Program-made: the position numbers and the translations under genes
Assembly (NCBI GenBank): GCA_033763935.1
Contig: JANRJO010000052.1
Coordinates: 45,129 to 109,128 of the forward strand
Reading direction: 5' to 3'
Origin: DALYJJ01 sp033763935
Lineage (GTDB): Bacteria > Acidobacteriota > Terriglobia > Bryobacterales > Bryobacteraceae
Length of the DNA stretch: 64,000 bases
Notes under the pieces: generated by a model
What the model was told of the DNA's origin: nothing
The model's database searches: none
Seen by the model: only the letters and a program-made list of their open reading frames with translations
Shown here: positions 25,838-34,366 of the stretch, piece after piece
Position numbering within the stretch: the stretch's first letter is position 1
Layout of the letters: each line of letters starts with the position of its first letter

Positions 25838-26214
25838 GGCTTCCTCGCTTTCTTCACCATCTCTTCCCGCCGATCCAGTTCTTCGTCCGAAAGCTTCCCC
25901 GCCGACATCCCGAGCAACGCCGCCACCGCCTCCGACGGAGACCCCGCGAAGAAAGTTTCCACCATTCTCGCCAACGCCGTCTTTCGCGCCTTTCCCCGCG
26001 ACTGAACGGGAAGATACACATACCGCGCGCCCGCTTCCTCGTGGCGCAGATGCCCTTTTTCTTCCAGAATCCGCAGAAAGGTCCGCACCGCGGAATCGCT
26101 CGGCGCGTCCGGCATCGCCGCGCGCACCTCGGCCGCCGTCGCCCGCCCCAGCCGGTACACGGTGTCCATAATCTGCCGCTCGCGGCGGCTCAGACCTCGC
26201 TCTTCCGTGCTCAT
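25834..26214 (-). CDS. BlaI/MecI/CopY family repressor
   Basis: 126 residues. Winged-helix start LSRRERQIMDTVYRLGRATA, recognition region SDSAVRTFLRILEEKGHL, wing ARYVYLPVQS, then the dimerisation helix with ARMVETFFAGSPSEAVAALL and the usual C-terminal LSDEELDRREEM. The family binds as a dimer and is inactivated by BlaR1-dependent cleavage. Two palindromes immediately upstream are its probable operators. Translationally coupled to the M56 peptidase gene. Confidence 0.95.
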   Translation of the reverse strand: MSTEERGLSRRERQIMDTVYRLGRATAAEVRAAMPDAPSDSAVRTFLRILEEKGHLRHEEAGARYVYLPVQSRGKARKTALARMVETFFAGSPSEAVAALLGMSAGKLSDEELDRREEMVKKARKP

Positions 26215-26218
26215 GTCC

Positions 26219-26234
26219 TGCTAAATTTTTAGCA
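26219..26234. promoter_or_regulatory. BlaI operator 1
   Basis: TGCTAAATTTTTAGCA, a 16-bp near-perfect palindrome only 4 nt upstream of the blaI start codon (26212-26214, minus strand). A related 16-mer lies 35 bp further upstream. Confidence 0.8.
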
Positions 26235-26253
26235 CAAAGAGCGGCAATGTCAA

Positions 26254-26269
26254 TGCTAATTTTTTAGCA
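26254..26269. promoter_or_regulatory. BlaI operator 2
   Basis: TGCTAATTTTTTAGCA shares TGCTAA-n4-TTAGCA with operator 1, centre-to-centre 35 bp, the same face of the helix within error. It lies in the short gap between the etfA stop (26279) and blaI, so the blaI promoter must overlap the pair. Confidence 0.8.
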
Positions 26270-26278
26270 ACCTGATTC

Positions 26279-27292
26279 TCAGGCTCCCGCGGCCGCCGCC
26301 CCCAGCAGCTCATTCACCTTCCGCATCACCTCAAACGCGTCCGCCACATACAGTACGTCCGCCTTCCCCCGCGCCCACCCGCAATTACCGTCCAGATTCA
26401 CCGCCCGCCGCTCTTGAATGAACCGCCACCCCACCACGTGCGGCTCCTCCCCGTGGCAACACGTCGCCAGGCCCTTCGCATGCCGCGGTGTCGATCCCGT
26501 CTGCCCCACCTGGTGCAGATGCGTCAGGAACGGCAGCACCGCGTGCCCCTCCCCGCTCAAATCCACCAGCGACTTGCTCGACCCCAAGGACGCCTTCGCC
26601 TTCCGCACGAAGCCCAGGATCAACTCCTCGGCCTCGCCCGTCCGCACCTGCCCGTCCTTCTGCTTCTTCGTCCATCCCGCCCCCGCCACGAACAGCACCT
26701 TCGCCTCCGGGTTGATCGTCTGCTCGCCCGTCTGCGCGCTTCGGTAGCCTTCCACCACCGTCCGCTCCAACCCGCTCACCGGCGCCTCGATCGATTCCAC
26801 TGACACCGCCGCCGGCGCCCCGCTATACGCCGGCGCGCAGCCGCCCTCCAACAGCACCACCCACGGCTTCGCCGATCTCCGCTGCACCGCCTCGATCCGT
26901 TGCCGGTAATACCATCGCCCCGCCGCGCCGTCCGCGCTCAAGCTCGTCACATGGCTGTCCGCCGCGCCGCCCAACCGGTGCGCGACTCCCGGCAGCGCGC
27001 GCGCCCACCGCGACGTCTGCGCCGCCACAATCACCTCCGCCCCCGCCGCCCGAGCGATCGCCTCCGCCGCCGCCGCATCGCTCGCATAGCGCGGGACCGC
27101 GAACGCAGCCCCCGTCACCGCGAGAAACCGGGCCGCTCCGCAACCTCCGATCGCCGCCGCGTCCACGCTCGCCCCCACCAATCCCACCACCAGTTCTCCA
27201 CCTAACCCTCGCGCCGCCTCCAGCGCCTCCAGCGCGCCCTTCGCCAGCCCGCCGTCCGCTTCTGTATGTCCTAAGAACAGAACTATCGCCAT
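26279..27292 (-). CDS. electron transfer flavoprotein alpha subunit, divergent
   Basis: 337 residues from the ATG at 27290-27292, 4 nt after the beta-subunit stop; upstream in-frame residues are not family-like. Start AIVLFLGHTEADGGLAKGAL and AIARAAGAEVIVAAQTSRW match the N-terminal domain. The FAD domain keeps HQVGQTGSTP, but the usual GISGAIQH loop and NKDPEAPIF are replaced by KGLATCCHGEEPHVVGW and NLDGNCGW. A late KADVLYVADAFEVMRKVNEL resembles the usual end. Transfers electrons from the dehydrogenase to the ETF-QO encoded in the same operon. Confidence 0.85.
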   Translation of the reverse strand: MAIVLFLGHTEADGGLAKGALEALEAARGLGGELVVGLVGASVDAAAIGGCGAARFLAVTGAAFAVPRYASDAAAAEAIARAAGAEVIVAAQTSRWARALPGVAHRLGGAADSHVTSLSADGAAGRWYYRQRIEAVQRRSAKPWVVLLEGGCAPAYSGAPAAVSVESIEAPVSGLERTVVEGYRSAQTGEQTINPEAKVLFVAGAGWTKKQKDGQVRTGEAEELILGFVRKAKASLGSSKSLVDLSGEGHAVLPFLTHLHQVGQTGSTPRHAKGLATCCHGEEPHVVGWRFIQERRAVNLDGNCGWARGKADVLYVADAFEVMRKVNELLGAAAAGA

Positions 27293-27296
27293 GAGC

Positions 27297-28097
27297 TTAC
27301 TCCGCCATCCATTCCACGATCTCTCTCGCGATCGCATCCGCCGCAACGTCTTTCACAATCCGCGTCTGCCGCTGCTGCTTCGGCAGGCTGACACTGTCAA
27401 ACGACAAACCGCCGCTCCCCACCGCCGCGCTCCGCGCCTTCTGCAGCGCCGGCATGATCGTCCGCATGTTCTGCATGCCCAGCTGCGGGTTGTTTGCCGG
27501 TTCGCCCAGGTTCCCCGTGGCCCAACCGAGCAGCACCGGCGGCCCGTCGCACACCGAAATCTGGTGACGCCCGCCCTCCACGCGCTCGGCGATCCGCAGC
27601 TTCCCGTCCCGCAATACTTCCAGCTCGTCCACTCCCTGGAACTGCTCGGTGATCCCCAGCCGCTCGCCCACCACCTGCATCGTCGTCCCCGCCGCGCGCG
27701 CTGCGGACTCCCACCCGCCCGCCAGAATCAGCCGGCTCCGGTCCAGCCCCGCGATCCCCGCAATCGCCTCCGCCAGCACCGCCGCCACCGCCGCGGAATC
27801 CGTGAAGCCGCTCGACGGCCCGTCCACGGCCACCAGCTCGAACGCCGCCCGCTGCGCCACCGTCATCATCACCTGCTGCAGCTTCGCCTTCGGCCCCAGG
27901 CTCACCAGCCACACCTTCGAGCCCGGCACCTTCTTCGCCAAATGCGCCGATTCGTAGAGCGCGTGCGCCGCCCAGGGGTCCAACACCGCCGGCAGCATCA
28001 TCTCGTTCTTCAACGAAGGCGCCGCGCCCGGCGCCGGTTCCAGCGTCTGCAGCGGATCAGGCACAATCCCGCCGCAGACCACAATGTGATAGCTCAT
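27297..28097 (-). CDS. electron transfer flavoprotein beta subunit
   Basis: 266 residues. Family features: IVVCGGIVPDPLQTLEP start, LDPWAAHALYESAHLAKKVPG, the AMP-site region GPSSGFTDSAAVAAVLAEAI, and SRLILAGGWESAARAAGTTM. Soluble partner of the alpha subunit. Third gene of the ACAD, ETF-QO, ETF-beta, ETF-alpha operon, 13 nt after ETF-QO and 4 nt before alpha. Identity of the fold is firm, though several canonical motifs are altered, consistent with a divergent ETF lineage. Confidence 0.88.
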   Translation of the reverse strand: MSYHIVVCGGIVPDPLQTLEPAPGAAPSLKNEMMLPAVLDPWAAHALYESAHLAKKVPGSKVWLVSLGPKAKLQQVMMTVAQRAAFELVAVDGPSSGFTDSAAVAAVLAEAIAGIAGLDRSRLILAGGWESAARAAGTTMQVVGERLGITEQFQGVDELEVLRDGKLRIAERVEGGRHQISVCDGPPVLLGWATGNLGEPANNPQLGMQNMRTIMPALQKARSAAVGSGGLSFDSVSLPKQQRQTRIVKDVAADAIAREIVEWMAE

Positions 28098-28110
28098 CGT
28101 TCTCCTGACT

Positions 28111-29907
28111 TCAGTTCATCGACGAATGCAGCCCGCCCGCGCCCGCCACGAAGGCGATGTTCTCGCCCTCTGAACAGTTCCAGACGCACGCGCCGCAGTG
28201 CACGCACTTCTCCCGGTCGAACGCCGGCCTCCCGCCGCCCTCGGCGGCATGAATCGCCTCGCCGGAACACACTTCCACACACAGCCGATCCGCGCACGTC
28301 TCGCACAGCTGCGGATCCAGAAACACCACGTGGTCCGCATAGCCCGGCGCCGCCTGAACCTTCCCGCCCATCAGCAGCGCGTCCTGGTGCGACACCAGCA
28401 GCTCGCCGTCCAGCGGAATCTCCGGCCATCCCGCTCGCGCCATCAGCGCGTCGTGCAGCGGCTGCCCCTTCTCCCGGCACTCCTCCCGCACGCGTGCAAT
28501 CTCGCCCGGCGTGATGCACTCCCGGTAGAACGAGTACACATCCGTCACCTGCTCGTGCGGAGCCTTCGGCGTTGCCGGCCACGAAAGCGCGCCCTTCGTC
28601 AGCCCCGCGAGCATCATGCCCGCCATGCCCCGCGCAAAACCCTTCTGGAAACCGTCGCGCGCCCGCTCGGCCACCGCGGCCTCCCTCTCCAGCCAGCTCG
28701 CCCGCCGCCGCTGCACGTACGTCCGCTCCAGGTTCTCCTTCGTGAACGGCGCGCCTTCCTTCCATAACTGCAGCACGCCCTCCGCAAGCTGGATGCCCGT
28801 CGTCCACGCCTCGTCCACCCCGGAGCCCGTCAGCACGTTGGTCGACCCCGACCCCTCGCCGATACGCGCATATCCGTTCCCGCACAAATACGGCTCACCC
28901 CGCCGCCCGCTCTCGAGCAGCGACTTCGCCCCCCAGCTCCGCAGCTTGCCCCCCTCCAGGTGCTGCCACAGGAACGGATGCCGCACGTAATGCTGCAGGT
29001 ATCGATACGATGTCCGCGCCGGGTTCGCAAACCACGACGGCAGAAAGATGCCCACCGACGCCAACCCGCCCGGGTGCACGTAGAAAAAACCGAAGATCTC
29101 CGGCTCCGGATATCCGATGGTGTGAAACACCGTCCCCGGCTCCAGCCTGCAGCCGTCCCTGAGCTCCACCACCATCTTCGAACCCACCGCCCACTCGTCT
29201 CGCCGGTGCCCTTCCGGCAGTCCAAAGTACTCGTCCAATTCCCGCCCTACGGCGCCCACCGGGCCGTCCGCCACCACCGTCAGCGGCGCCCGTACTTCCA
29301 TCCCCGGCTGATACCCGGCTCCCGGCCGCCCATCCGCCTCCACCCCCTGGTCCAGGAGCTGAATCCCGCACACCGCATTGCCTTCGATCAGCGGCTTCGC
29401 CACCGGCGATCCCGGCCACACCTGCACCGCGCCGCCCATCATCAGCTGCTGCCCCACCCATTGGTTGAACTGCCCGAGCGACAGCACAAAGCCGTCCCGC
29501 TTGTGCAGGAACTCCGGCACGAAGGGCACCTCCATGCTGTCCGCCGCCTGCCCCGTCATCGACTTTACGAACTGATCCGCCAGCCGCAAGTACCCCGGCC
29601 GCCGGCTCGCCCCCACCGGGTCCAACAGGTAAATCAGCTTCTCTTCACGAACCGGCGCCGCCATCGGCACCTGCGTCACGTCGAACTCCGGAAAGCTCTC
29701 CTTGATCCCGCGCGCCCGCGTCACTACGCCCGATACGCCGAACCCGATATCGTCCGCGCGCTCGTAGCAGATCACCTGCGGCGGCATCCCCGGCATCACG
29801 CGGCTCTCCAGCCCCTCGAGGCCCCGCGCCAGCGTCGTCAGGAATCCGCCGCTCGCCGGACCGAAGCCCGCGCAGACGATATCCACTTCCATCGTTGGCC
29901 TGTCCAT
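28111..29907 (-). CDS. ETF-quinone oxidoreductase-like protein with C-terminal ferredoxin
   Basis: 598 residues. N-terminal FAD site VDIVCAGFGPASGG with an atypical GFGPAS turn; family motifs ERADDIGFGVSGVVTRARGI, VADGPVGAVGRELDEYFGL, YVHPGGLASVGIFL. The C-terminal 80 residues are a two-cluster ferredoxin-like segment: CETCADRLCVEVC and CVHCGACVWNC. A weakly hydrophobic segment in the middle may dip into the membrane. It would take electrons from the ETF pair and pass them to quinone. The 4Fe-4S region is fused rather than a separate FixX. Confidence 0.88.
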   Translation of the reverse strand: MDRPTMEVDIVCAGFGPASGGFLTTLARGLEGLESRVMPGMPPQVICYERADDIGFGVSGVVTRARGIKESFPEFDVTQVPMAAPVREEKLIYLLDPVGASRRPGYLRLADQFVKSMTGQAADSMEVPFVPEFLHKRDGFVLSLGQFNQWVGQQLMMGGAVQVWPGSPVAKPLIEGNAVCGIQLLDQGVEADGRPGAGYQPGMEVRAPLTVVADGPVGAVGRELDEYFGLPEGHRRDEWAVGSKMVVELRDGCRLEPGTVFHTIGYPEPEIFGFFYVHPGGLASVGIFLPSWFANPARTSYRYLQHYVRHPFLWQHLEGGKLRSWGAKSLLESGRRGEPYLCGNGYARIGEGSGSTNVLTGSGVDEAWTTGIQLAEGVLQLWKEGAPFTKENLERTYVQRRRASWLEREAAVAERARDGFQKGFARGMAGMMLAGLTKGALSWPATPKAPHEQVTDVYSFYRECITPGEIARVREECREKGQPLHDALMARAGWPEIPLDGELLVSHQDALLMGGKVQAAPGYADHVVFLDPQLCETCADRLCVEVCSGEAIHAAEGGGRPAFDREKCVHCGACVWNCSEGENIAFVAGAGGLHSSMN

Positions 29908-29910
29908 CGC

Positions 29911-32139
29911 TTACACCGGATAATCGAGCGCCGCCGGAATCATCACCCGCACCAGCGATTTCGCCGCGCGGTCCTTGGCCAACTGCGCTCCCGTTAAACA
30001 CCCGTCCAGCTTCCACCGGAGCCGCTGGAACTGGTCCAGCCCGTCGAACTTCGCGCAAGGTCCCGCCTTCGGCGGATGCGCGCCGCTTTCGTCGACCCGG
30101 TCCACCACCACACTCGAAGCCCCGGGAACCATCGCCTCCAGGCTCACCAGTTCCTCGCTCCGGTAGCAGTTGGACGCTTGGCCGTCCCACGAGGGATGCC
30201 GCTGGTATCCGAAGACCAGCTCCGCGCAGATGCGGCCCACCTCGCCTGCCGCCCGCGCCGTCTGAATGTGACATAGGTCGCGCAGGAAGCCCACCAGCCC
30301 CTCGAACCCTTCCGCCAACACCGCCTCTCCCGCACCCTTCTCGTCGAGTTCGATCAGGTCGAGTATCTGCTGCCGCGACGCCACGAGCCAGCACAACGCG
30401 TCGGCCAGCGGGAACGTCACCCCGTGCCGGCTGCCTTGGTACAACCGGTCGCCGTCCGCGTCGCGCGCTACCTGCAGATGTTCGATGGTCCACAGCCACA
30501 GTTGAAACGCAGTCGCCAGAGCACAGGCACCCGTTCCCGGCCGCTCGCCCGCAATCTCCCGCAGCTCGCCCACCCATTTCCTTACCTGCGCCAGGAACAC
30601 CGGGTTGATCATAGTCACCGTCAACTGCCGTCGCTGAACCGCCTCCGGCCCTTCGTAGGTAGCCTCCAGCTGCGAGTCCATCCACTTGTGCGCCAGGAAT
30701 CCGGGGCAGTCTTCCGTGATCCCGTACCCGCCCATCAGGCTCACCGCCTCGCGCATCATCACTGACCCGTGTCCCGTGTTCCATAGCTTCGTCGCCGGGC
30801 ACAAGACGTTCGCCAGCGAGTCCTTGATCAGGTACTGCACCAGCCGGTCCTCCGCCAGCGCCGCGTACCGCTCGTGGTTCCGGTAGCCGTGATGCTGCGC
30901 GCTCATCTCCACAAACAGGGCCGCATCCTTTTCCTTCTTCCGCAGCGCCTTGAATGCCGCCATGCCGCCGCCATGAATCCCCATCGTGGCCAGCACCGCG
31001 TCCTTATCTTTCTCCAGCGGATCCAACTCGTCGAACGCGCGTGCCGCAGCGAACCCGAGCGACGCCGCCGCCTCCCCCGTCGCCCACACGTCCAGCAGCC
31101 GGTGCAGCGCATCTTCCTTCTGCTGTAGCCCTAACTCGTAGCGGGGCGTCCCCGGCTGCACGTCCCTGCCGCCGCGGAAGCGGTCGCGCTGGTAGCGGAT
31201 CACCGGCTCCACCGCCGACAGCAGCTTGGCCGCCGTCATAATACCCACCGTCACGCGCGTCCGCCGGAACACGGCCTCAATCACTTCCGAGTGCGAATAC
31301 GTCGGTACAATCTTCCCGTCCTTCACCGTGTATCCGCCCACAATCCGGCTCGCCGGCACCGTCAGGCTGAACGCCGGGTCGCTGGTCGAGGAAAGCTGAT
31401 GCACCATCTTCCGCGTCGGCGTCCCGCGGTCGTAGATCCCCGGGTCGCCCTCTTCCAAAATCACCACGCAGCTCGATGCGATCCGCTCGTCCCCCGTCTC
31501 CACCGCCGCCGTCACGAAGTTCGCGAAGCCCATGTTGGTGATGAAGCGCCCCCGCTTCTCCACCTCGAGCACCGGTTCCGCCCCTTCGTCCCAACGCGCC
31601 ACGCGCACCCGCCCCGAAAGCAGCCCCGTTTCCACCCCTACATAGGGAATCGGCTCCGTCAGGCAGAACGCGCCGCGCTTCGGCGGCTCGCCACCGGTAG
31701 ACGCCGCCAGCTTCAAATAATGCTCCTTCTGCTCGGGCGTCCCCCGCTCGTGGATCGGCGCCAGCGCCAGGCACCCCGCCAGGCTCGCCGTCGCCGCCCC
31801 CGCGTCCACCCATGCCAGCTCAAATGCGATCAGCGCCAGCGCCAGGTTCTTCGGCCCTTCGATGTACCCGCCGTCTTCCGGGTTCATGTAGGCCGACGTG
31901 ATCCCCGCCGCGTCGAACGCCTTCAGCAGCTCCGCCTTCTCCGCCGTCCACTCGTGCGTGTTCCGCGCCCCCTCGGCAACCAGCCGCGCCACCGGCCCAC
32001 GCGCCGCCATTCGCGCCGACTGCACCAGCATCTGCAGATCGAACCGGTCCCGAAACCGCCACAGGATCTGCCGCACGTCGTCGCCCGGAAGGGTCCGGAG
32101 CGCCTCCCACTGCCGCTGCTTCACTGCGGACGTCTGCAT
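29911..32139 (-). CDS. large acyl-CoA dehydrogenase (742 aa)
   Basis: About twice the length of a normal acyl-CoA dehydrogenase (near 380). The central and C-terminal parts carry family residues: MNPEDGGYIEGPKNLALALI, CLALAPIHERGTPEQKEHYL, FCLTEPIPYVGVETGL, AFELAW, REAVSLMGGYGITED and TYEGPEAVQRRQLTV. The last 180 residues are an extra helical domain, as in VLCAD/ACAD9-type or long-chain bacterial enzymes. First gene of the operon, 3 nt before the ETF-QO gene. Probably oxidises long-chain or otherwise bulky acyl-CoA and feeds quinone through the ETF chain; substrate is inference. Confidence 0.88.
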   Translation of the reverse strand: MQTSAVKQRQWEALRTLPGDDVRQILWRFRDRFDLQMLVQSARMAARGPVARLVAEGARNTHEWTAEKAELLKAFDAAGITSAYMNPEDGGYIEGPKNLALALIAFELAWVDAGAATASLAGCLALAPIHERGTPEQKEHYLKLAASTGGEPPKRGAFCLTEPIPYVGVETGLLSGRVRVARWDEGAEPVLEVEKRGRFITNMGFANFVTAAVETGDERIASSCVVILEEGDPGIYDRGTPTRKMVHQLSSTSDPAFSLTVPASRIVGGYTVKDGKIVPTYSHSEVIEAVFRRTRVTVGIMTAAKLLSAVEPVIRYQRDRFRGGRDVQPGTPRYELGLQQKEDALHRLLDVWATGEAAASLGFAAARAFDELDPLEKDKDAVLATMGIHGGGMAAFKALRKKEKDAALFVEMSAQHHGYRNHERYAALAEDRLVQYLIKDSLANVLCPATKLWNTGHGSVMMREAVSLMGGYGITEDCPGFLAHKWMDSQLEATYEGPEAVQRRQLTVTMINPVFLAQVRKWVGELREIAGERPGTGACALATAFQLWLWTIEHLQVARDADGDRLYQGSRHGVTFPLADALCWLVASRQQILDLIELDEKGAGEAVLAEGFEGLVGFLRDLCHIQTARAAGEVGRICAELVFGYQRHPSWDGQASNCYRSEELVSLEAMVPGASSVVVDRVDESGAHPPKAGPCAKFDGLDQFQRLRWKLDGCLTGAQLAKDRAAKSLVRVMIPAALDYPV

Positions 32140-32438
32140 AGCTTGGCCTGCCTTTCTCGACAGGAGGCAGCAATCTGGGTGCCATCACCCACTTCGCCAC
32201 AACGCGTTTACAACGCGGGGCTTACGATACCGCCCGGCTCCTGCGGAGGCGCTATATACCCCACGCGGCCCGAACCCGTCGTCTGCGCTGCGTGAAACCA
32301 CCCGGTCACTGAACTTGCCCGTACCGTTCCCTCCCGCCGTCCGAGCCCGCCCGCAACGTCGCGGAAGCCCCAACAAGGGAGCGTTCTTCTCAGGAGGGTT
32401 GACGACCGCCCGGAATCGAGCTATCGTCGGGTGACGAT
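32140..32438. other. divergent intergenic region (ACAD operon / ars operon)
   Basis: No gene of its own. It holds the minus-strand promoter of the acyl-CoA dehydrogenase operon, with AAAGGCAGG before that start, and, at its right end, the arsR promoter/operator described separately. Base composition moves away from the C-rich bias of the flanks toward the ars genes. Confidence 0.6.
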
Positions 32439-32439
32439 A
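32399..32439 (+). promoter_or_regulatory. arsR promoter with overlapping inverted repeat
   Basis: TTGACG (32399-32404), 17-bp spacer, TATCGT (32422-32427). TATCGTC (32422-32428), 4-nt spacer, GACGATA (32433-32439) is a perfect 7-bp dyad that covers the -10 and touches the ATG at 32439. A short or absent leader is implied. ArsR proteins typically bind such dyads over their own promoter. Confidence 0.7.
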
Positions 32440-32792
32440 TGCCCGCAAAACCGCAAAACGGCGAAATCTGTTGTCCGCCGGAGCCGGATCGGCCTGACCG
32501 TAGCATCCTCGCGCTGGAGGGACCCGAGGCCGACGAGGAGCTCGCCAGGCTGACGAAAGCCCTGGGCCACCCCGCCCGGGTCCGGATCCTGCGCATGCTG
32601 TCCCGCAAAGAAGCCCGCGTTTGCAGCCAGATCGTCGATGAACTTCCCCTGGCGCAGTCCACCGTATCCGAACACCTCCGCATCCTCAAAGAAGCCGGCT
32701 TGGTTCGCAGTTCCCAGGACGGGCCGCGGGTCGGCTATTGCATTGATTTCGATGGGTTGCGCCGTCTGAAGGCGCTGGTAGCGATCATATGA
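32439..32792 (+). CDS. arsR: ArsR family arsenic-responsive repressor
   Basis: 117 residues. ArsR winged helix: LARLTKALGHPARVRILRML, EARVCSQIVDELPLAQSTVS, EHLRILKEAGLV and the wing DGPRVGYCIDF. Cysteines available for metalloid binding are CC near residue 11, one at the start of the recognition region (ARVCSQI) and one in the wing. It does not show the classic CXC helix motif, so the inducer site is of another ArsR subtype. Heads an operon with acr3; autoregulation is suggested by the dyad over its promoter. Confidence 0.92.
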   Translation: MPAKPQNGEICCPPEPDRPDRSILALEGPEADEELARLTKALGHPARVRILRMLSRKEARVCSQIVDELPLAQSTVSEHLRILKEAGLVRSSQDGPRVGYCIDFDGLRRLKALVAII

Positions 32793-32820
32793 GATCGCCT
32801 TCGGTTGTCCTCGATATCGC

Positions 32821-32833
32821 CAATCGTCGATTG
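32821..32833. repeat. short palindrome between arsR and the DGC gene
   Basis: CAATCG-T-CGATTG, a perfect 6-bp dyad with a 1-nt centre, in the 76-nt gap between arsR and the next gene, overlapping a TTGACA-like element at 32831-32836. It could be a second operator or internal promoter element; no matching -10 at standard spacing is seen. Confidence 0.35.
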
Positions 32834-32868
32834 ACAATACCGGCCCGGACCACAAAAAGGAGTTTGCC

Positions 32869-33249
32869 GTGAATATCCGCCCGAAATCCCTGTGCCCTGC
32901 TTCCAAGGATCTGTTGTTCTCATGCTCGGGTGCAGCCGACGTGGCCGAAATCGGTGACCGCGCCGTTCGATCGCTTCACGCGGAGGGAGCCGACAGAATG
33001 TTCTGCCTGGCCGGAATCGGCGGCCGCGTGGATGTGATCCTCGAGAAAACACGCGAAGCGACCCGGCTCATTGCAGTCGACGGCTGCGAGCAGGACTGCG
33101 CCAGGCGCACACTGGAGGCCGCCGGCTTCCAGGTGTCGTCCCATCTCCGCGTCATTGACCTCGGGTACGAAAAGGGAAAGACTGCCGTCACCACCGAACT
33201 CATTGACCATGTGGCGGCGAGCGTGAGGGCGCTACTCAAATTCGATTGA
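32869..33249 (+). CDS. DGC-domain putative zinc-binding protein
   Basis: 126 residues starting at GTG with AAAAAGGAG 6 nt upstream. Hallmarks: LLFSCSGAADVAEIGDRAVR, MFCLAGIGGRVD and the DGC signature IAVDGCEQDCARRTLEAAGF, with conserved cysteines in each block. Such proteins are annotated as 'putative zinc-binding' and recur in metal and arsenic operons, but no activity is established. Between arsR and acr3, with its stop overlapping a possible TTG start of acr3. Possibly a metallochaperone or thiol relay for arsenite; inference. Confidence 0.8.
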   Translation: MNIRPKSLCPASKDLLFSCSGAADVAEIGDRAVRSLHAEGADRMFCLAGIGGRVDVILEKTREATRLIAVDGCEQDCARRTLEAAGFQVSSHLRVIDLGYEKGKTAVTTELIDHVAASVRALLKFD

Positions 33250-33266
33250 AGCGTTTAGAGCGTAAT

Positions 33267-34352
33267 ATGCAAAGCAATACTTCACCCAGACTTTCGTTTC
33301 TCGACCGGTATCTCACACTGTGGATCTTCGCCGCGATGGCACTCGGCGTCGGCCTTGGCTATGCCATACCGGGCGTGGTCCCGTTTCTGGACCGGTTCAG
33401 CGTCGGAACCACATCCATTCCGATCGCTGTTGGTTTGATCCTCATGATGTACCCGCCTCTGGCCAAGGTGAAGTACGAAGAGTTGGGCCGCGTCTTTCAA
33501 CACCGGCGCGTGCTCGGCCTGTCGCTGGTTCAGAATTGGGTCGTCGGTCCGATCCTCATGTTCGGACTGGCCGTCACGTTCCTGAGGGACAAGCCGGAGT
33601 ACATGACGGGCCTGATTCTGATCGGCCTCGCCCGCTGCATCGCGATGGTCATCGTGTGGAACGACCTGGCGCGCGGCGATCGCGAGTACGCCGCCGGTCT
33701 TGTCGCCTTCAACTCGGTCTTCCAGGTGCTGTTCTTCTCGGTCTACTCTTACTTCTTCCTCGCAACGGTTCCTCGGTGGCTGGGCCTCACGGCCGTTGAG
33801 GTCGATATCTCGATGGGCGAGATCGCGAAAAGCGTGTTCATCTACCTCGGCGTTCCGTTCCTTGCCGGGATGCTGACGCGATTCATTCTCTTGAGAGCCA
33901 AGGGACGCGAGTGGTACGAGACGCGCTTCATCCCGAGGATCAGCCCGCTCACGTTGATCGCTCTGCTGTTCACCATCGTCGTGATGTTCAGCTTGAAGGG
34001 AGAAACCATCGTCCAGTTGCCGCTGGACGTGATCCGTGTGGCCATCCCGTTGACGATCTATTTCGTGCTGATGTTCTTCGCCTCGTTCTGGATGAGCAAG
34101 AGAGTGGGAGCCAACTACCCCGAGGCGACGACGTTGTCGTTCACCGCCGCCTCAAACAACTTCGAACTCGCGATCGCCGTTGCCATCGCGACATTTGGCA
34201 TTCACCACGGAGCTGCCTTCGCGGCCGTGATCGGACCGCTGGTGGAGGTGCCGGTTCTCATCGCGCTGGTGAACGTCGCACTGTGGATCAACCGCAACTG
34301 GTTTGGGAACACGTTCGCCGGCGTCGAGACGTGCCAAACGCAGCGCGTCTGA
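33267..34352 (+). CDS. acr3: ACR3-family arsenite efflux transporter
   Basis: About 361 residues from the ATG at 33267 (a TTG at 33246 overlapping the previous stop would add 7). Ten predicted membrane helices. Family motifs: MALGVGLGYAIPG, ILMMYPPLAKVKYEEL, NWVVGPILMF, the essential cysteine in GLARCIAMVIVWNDLA, FNSVFQVLFFSVY, and FTAASNNFELAIAVAIATFG near the end. Exports As(III)-thiol or arsenite anions across the inner membrane. No arsenate reductase gene accompanies it here. Confidence 0.95.
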   Translation: MQSNTSPRLSFLDRYLTLWIFAAMALGVGLGYAIPGVVPFLDRFSVGTTSIPIAVGLILMMYPPLAKVKYEELGRVFQHRRVLGLSLVQNWVVGPILMFGLAVTFLRDKPEYMTGLILIGLARCIAMVIVWNDLARGDREYAAGLVAFNSVFQVLFFSVYSYFFLATVPRWLGLTAVEVDISMGEIAKSVFIYLGVPFLAGMLTRFILLRAKGREWYETRFIPRISPLTLIALLFTIVVMFSLKGETIVQLPLDVIRVAIPLTIYFVLMFFASFWMSKRVGANYPEATTLSFTAASNNFELAIAVAIATFGIHHGAAFAAVIGPLVEVPVLIALVNVALWINRNWFGNTFAGVETCQTQRV

Positions 34353-34366
34353 CCCGGGAGGCTGAA

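Noticed and set aside
31291..32295. 334-residue plus-strand frame over the acyl-CoA dehydrogenase gene
   Set aside because: Arg/Pro/His-rich shadow without any motif; the minus-strand frame is a clear dehydrogenase.
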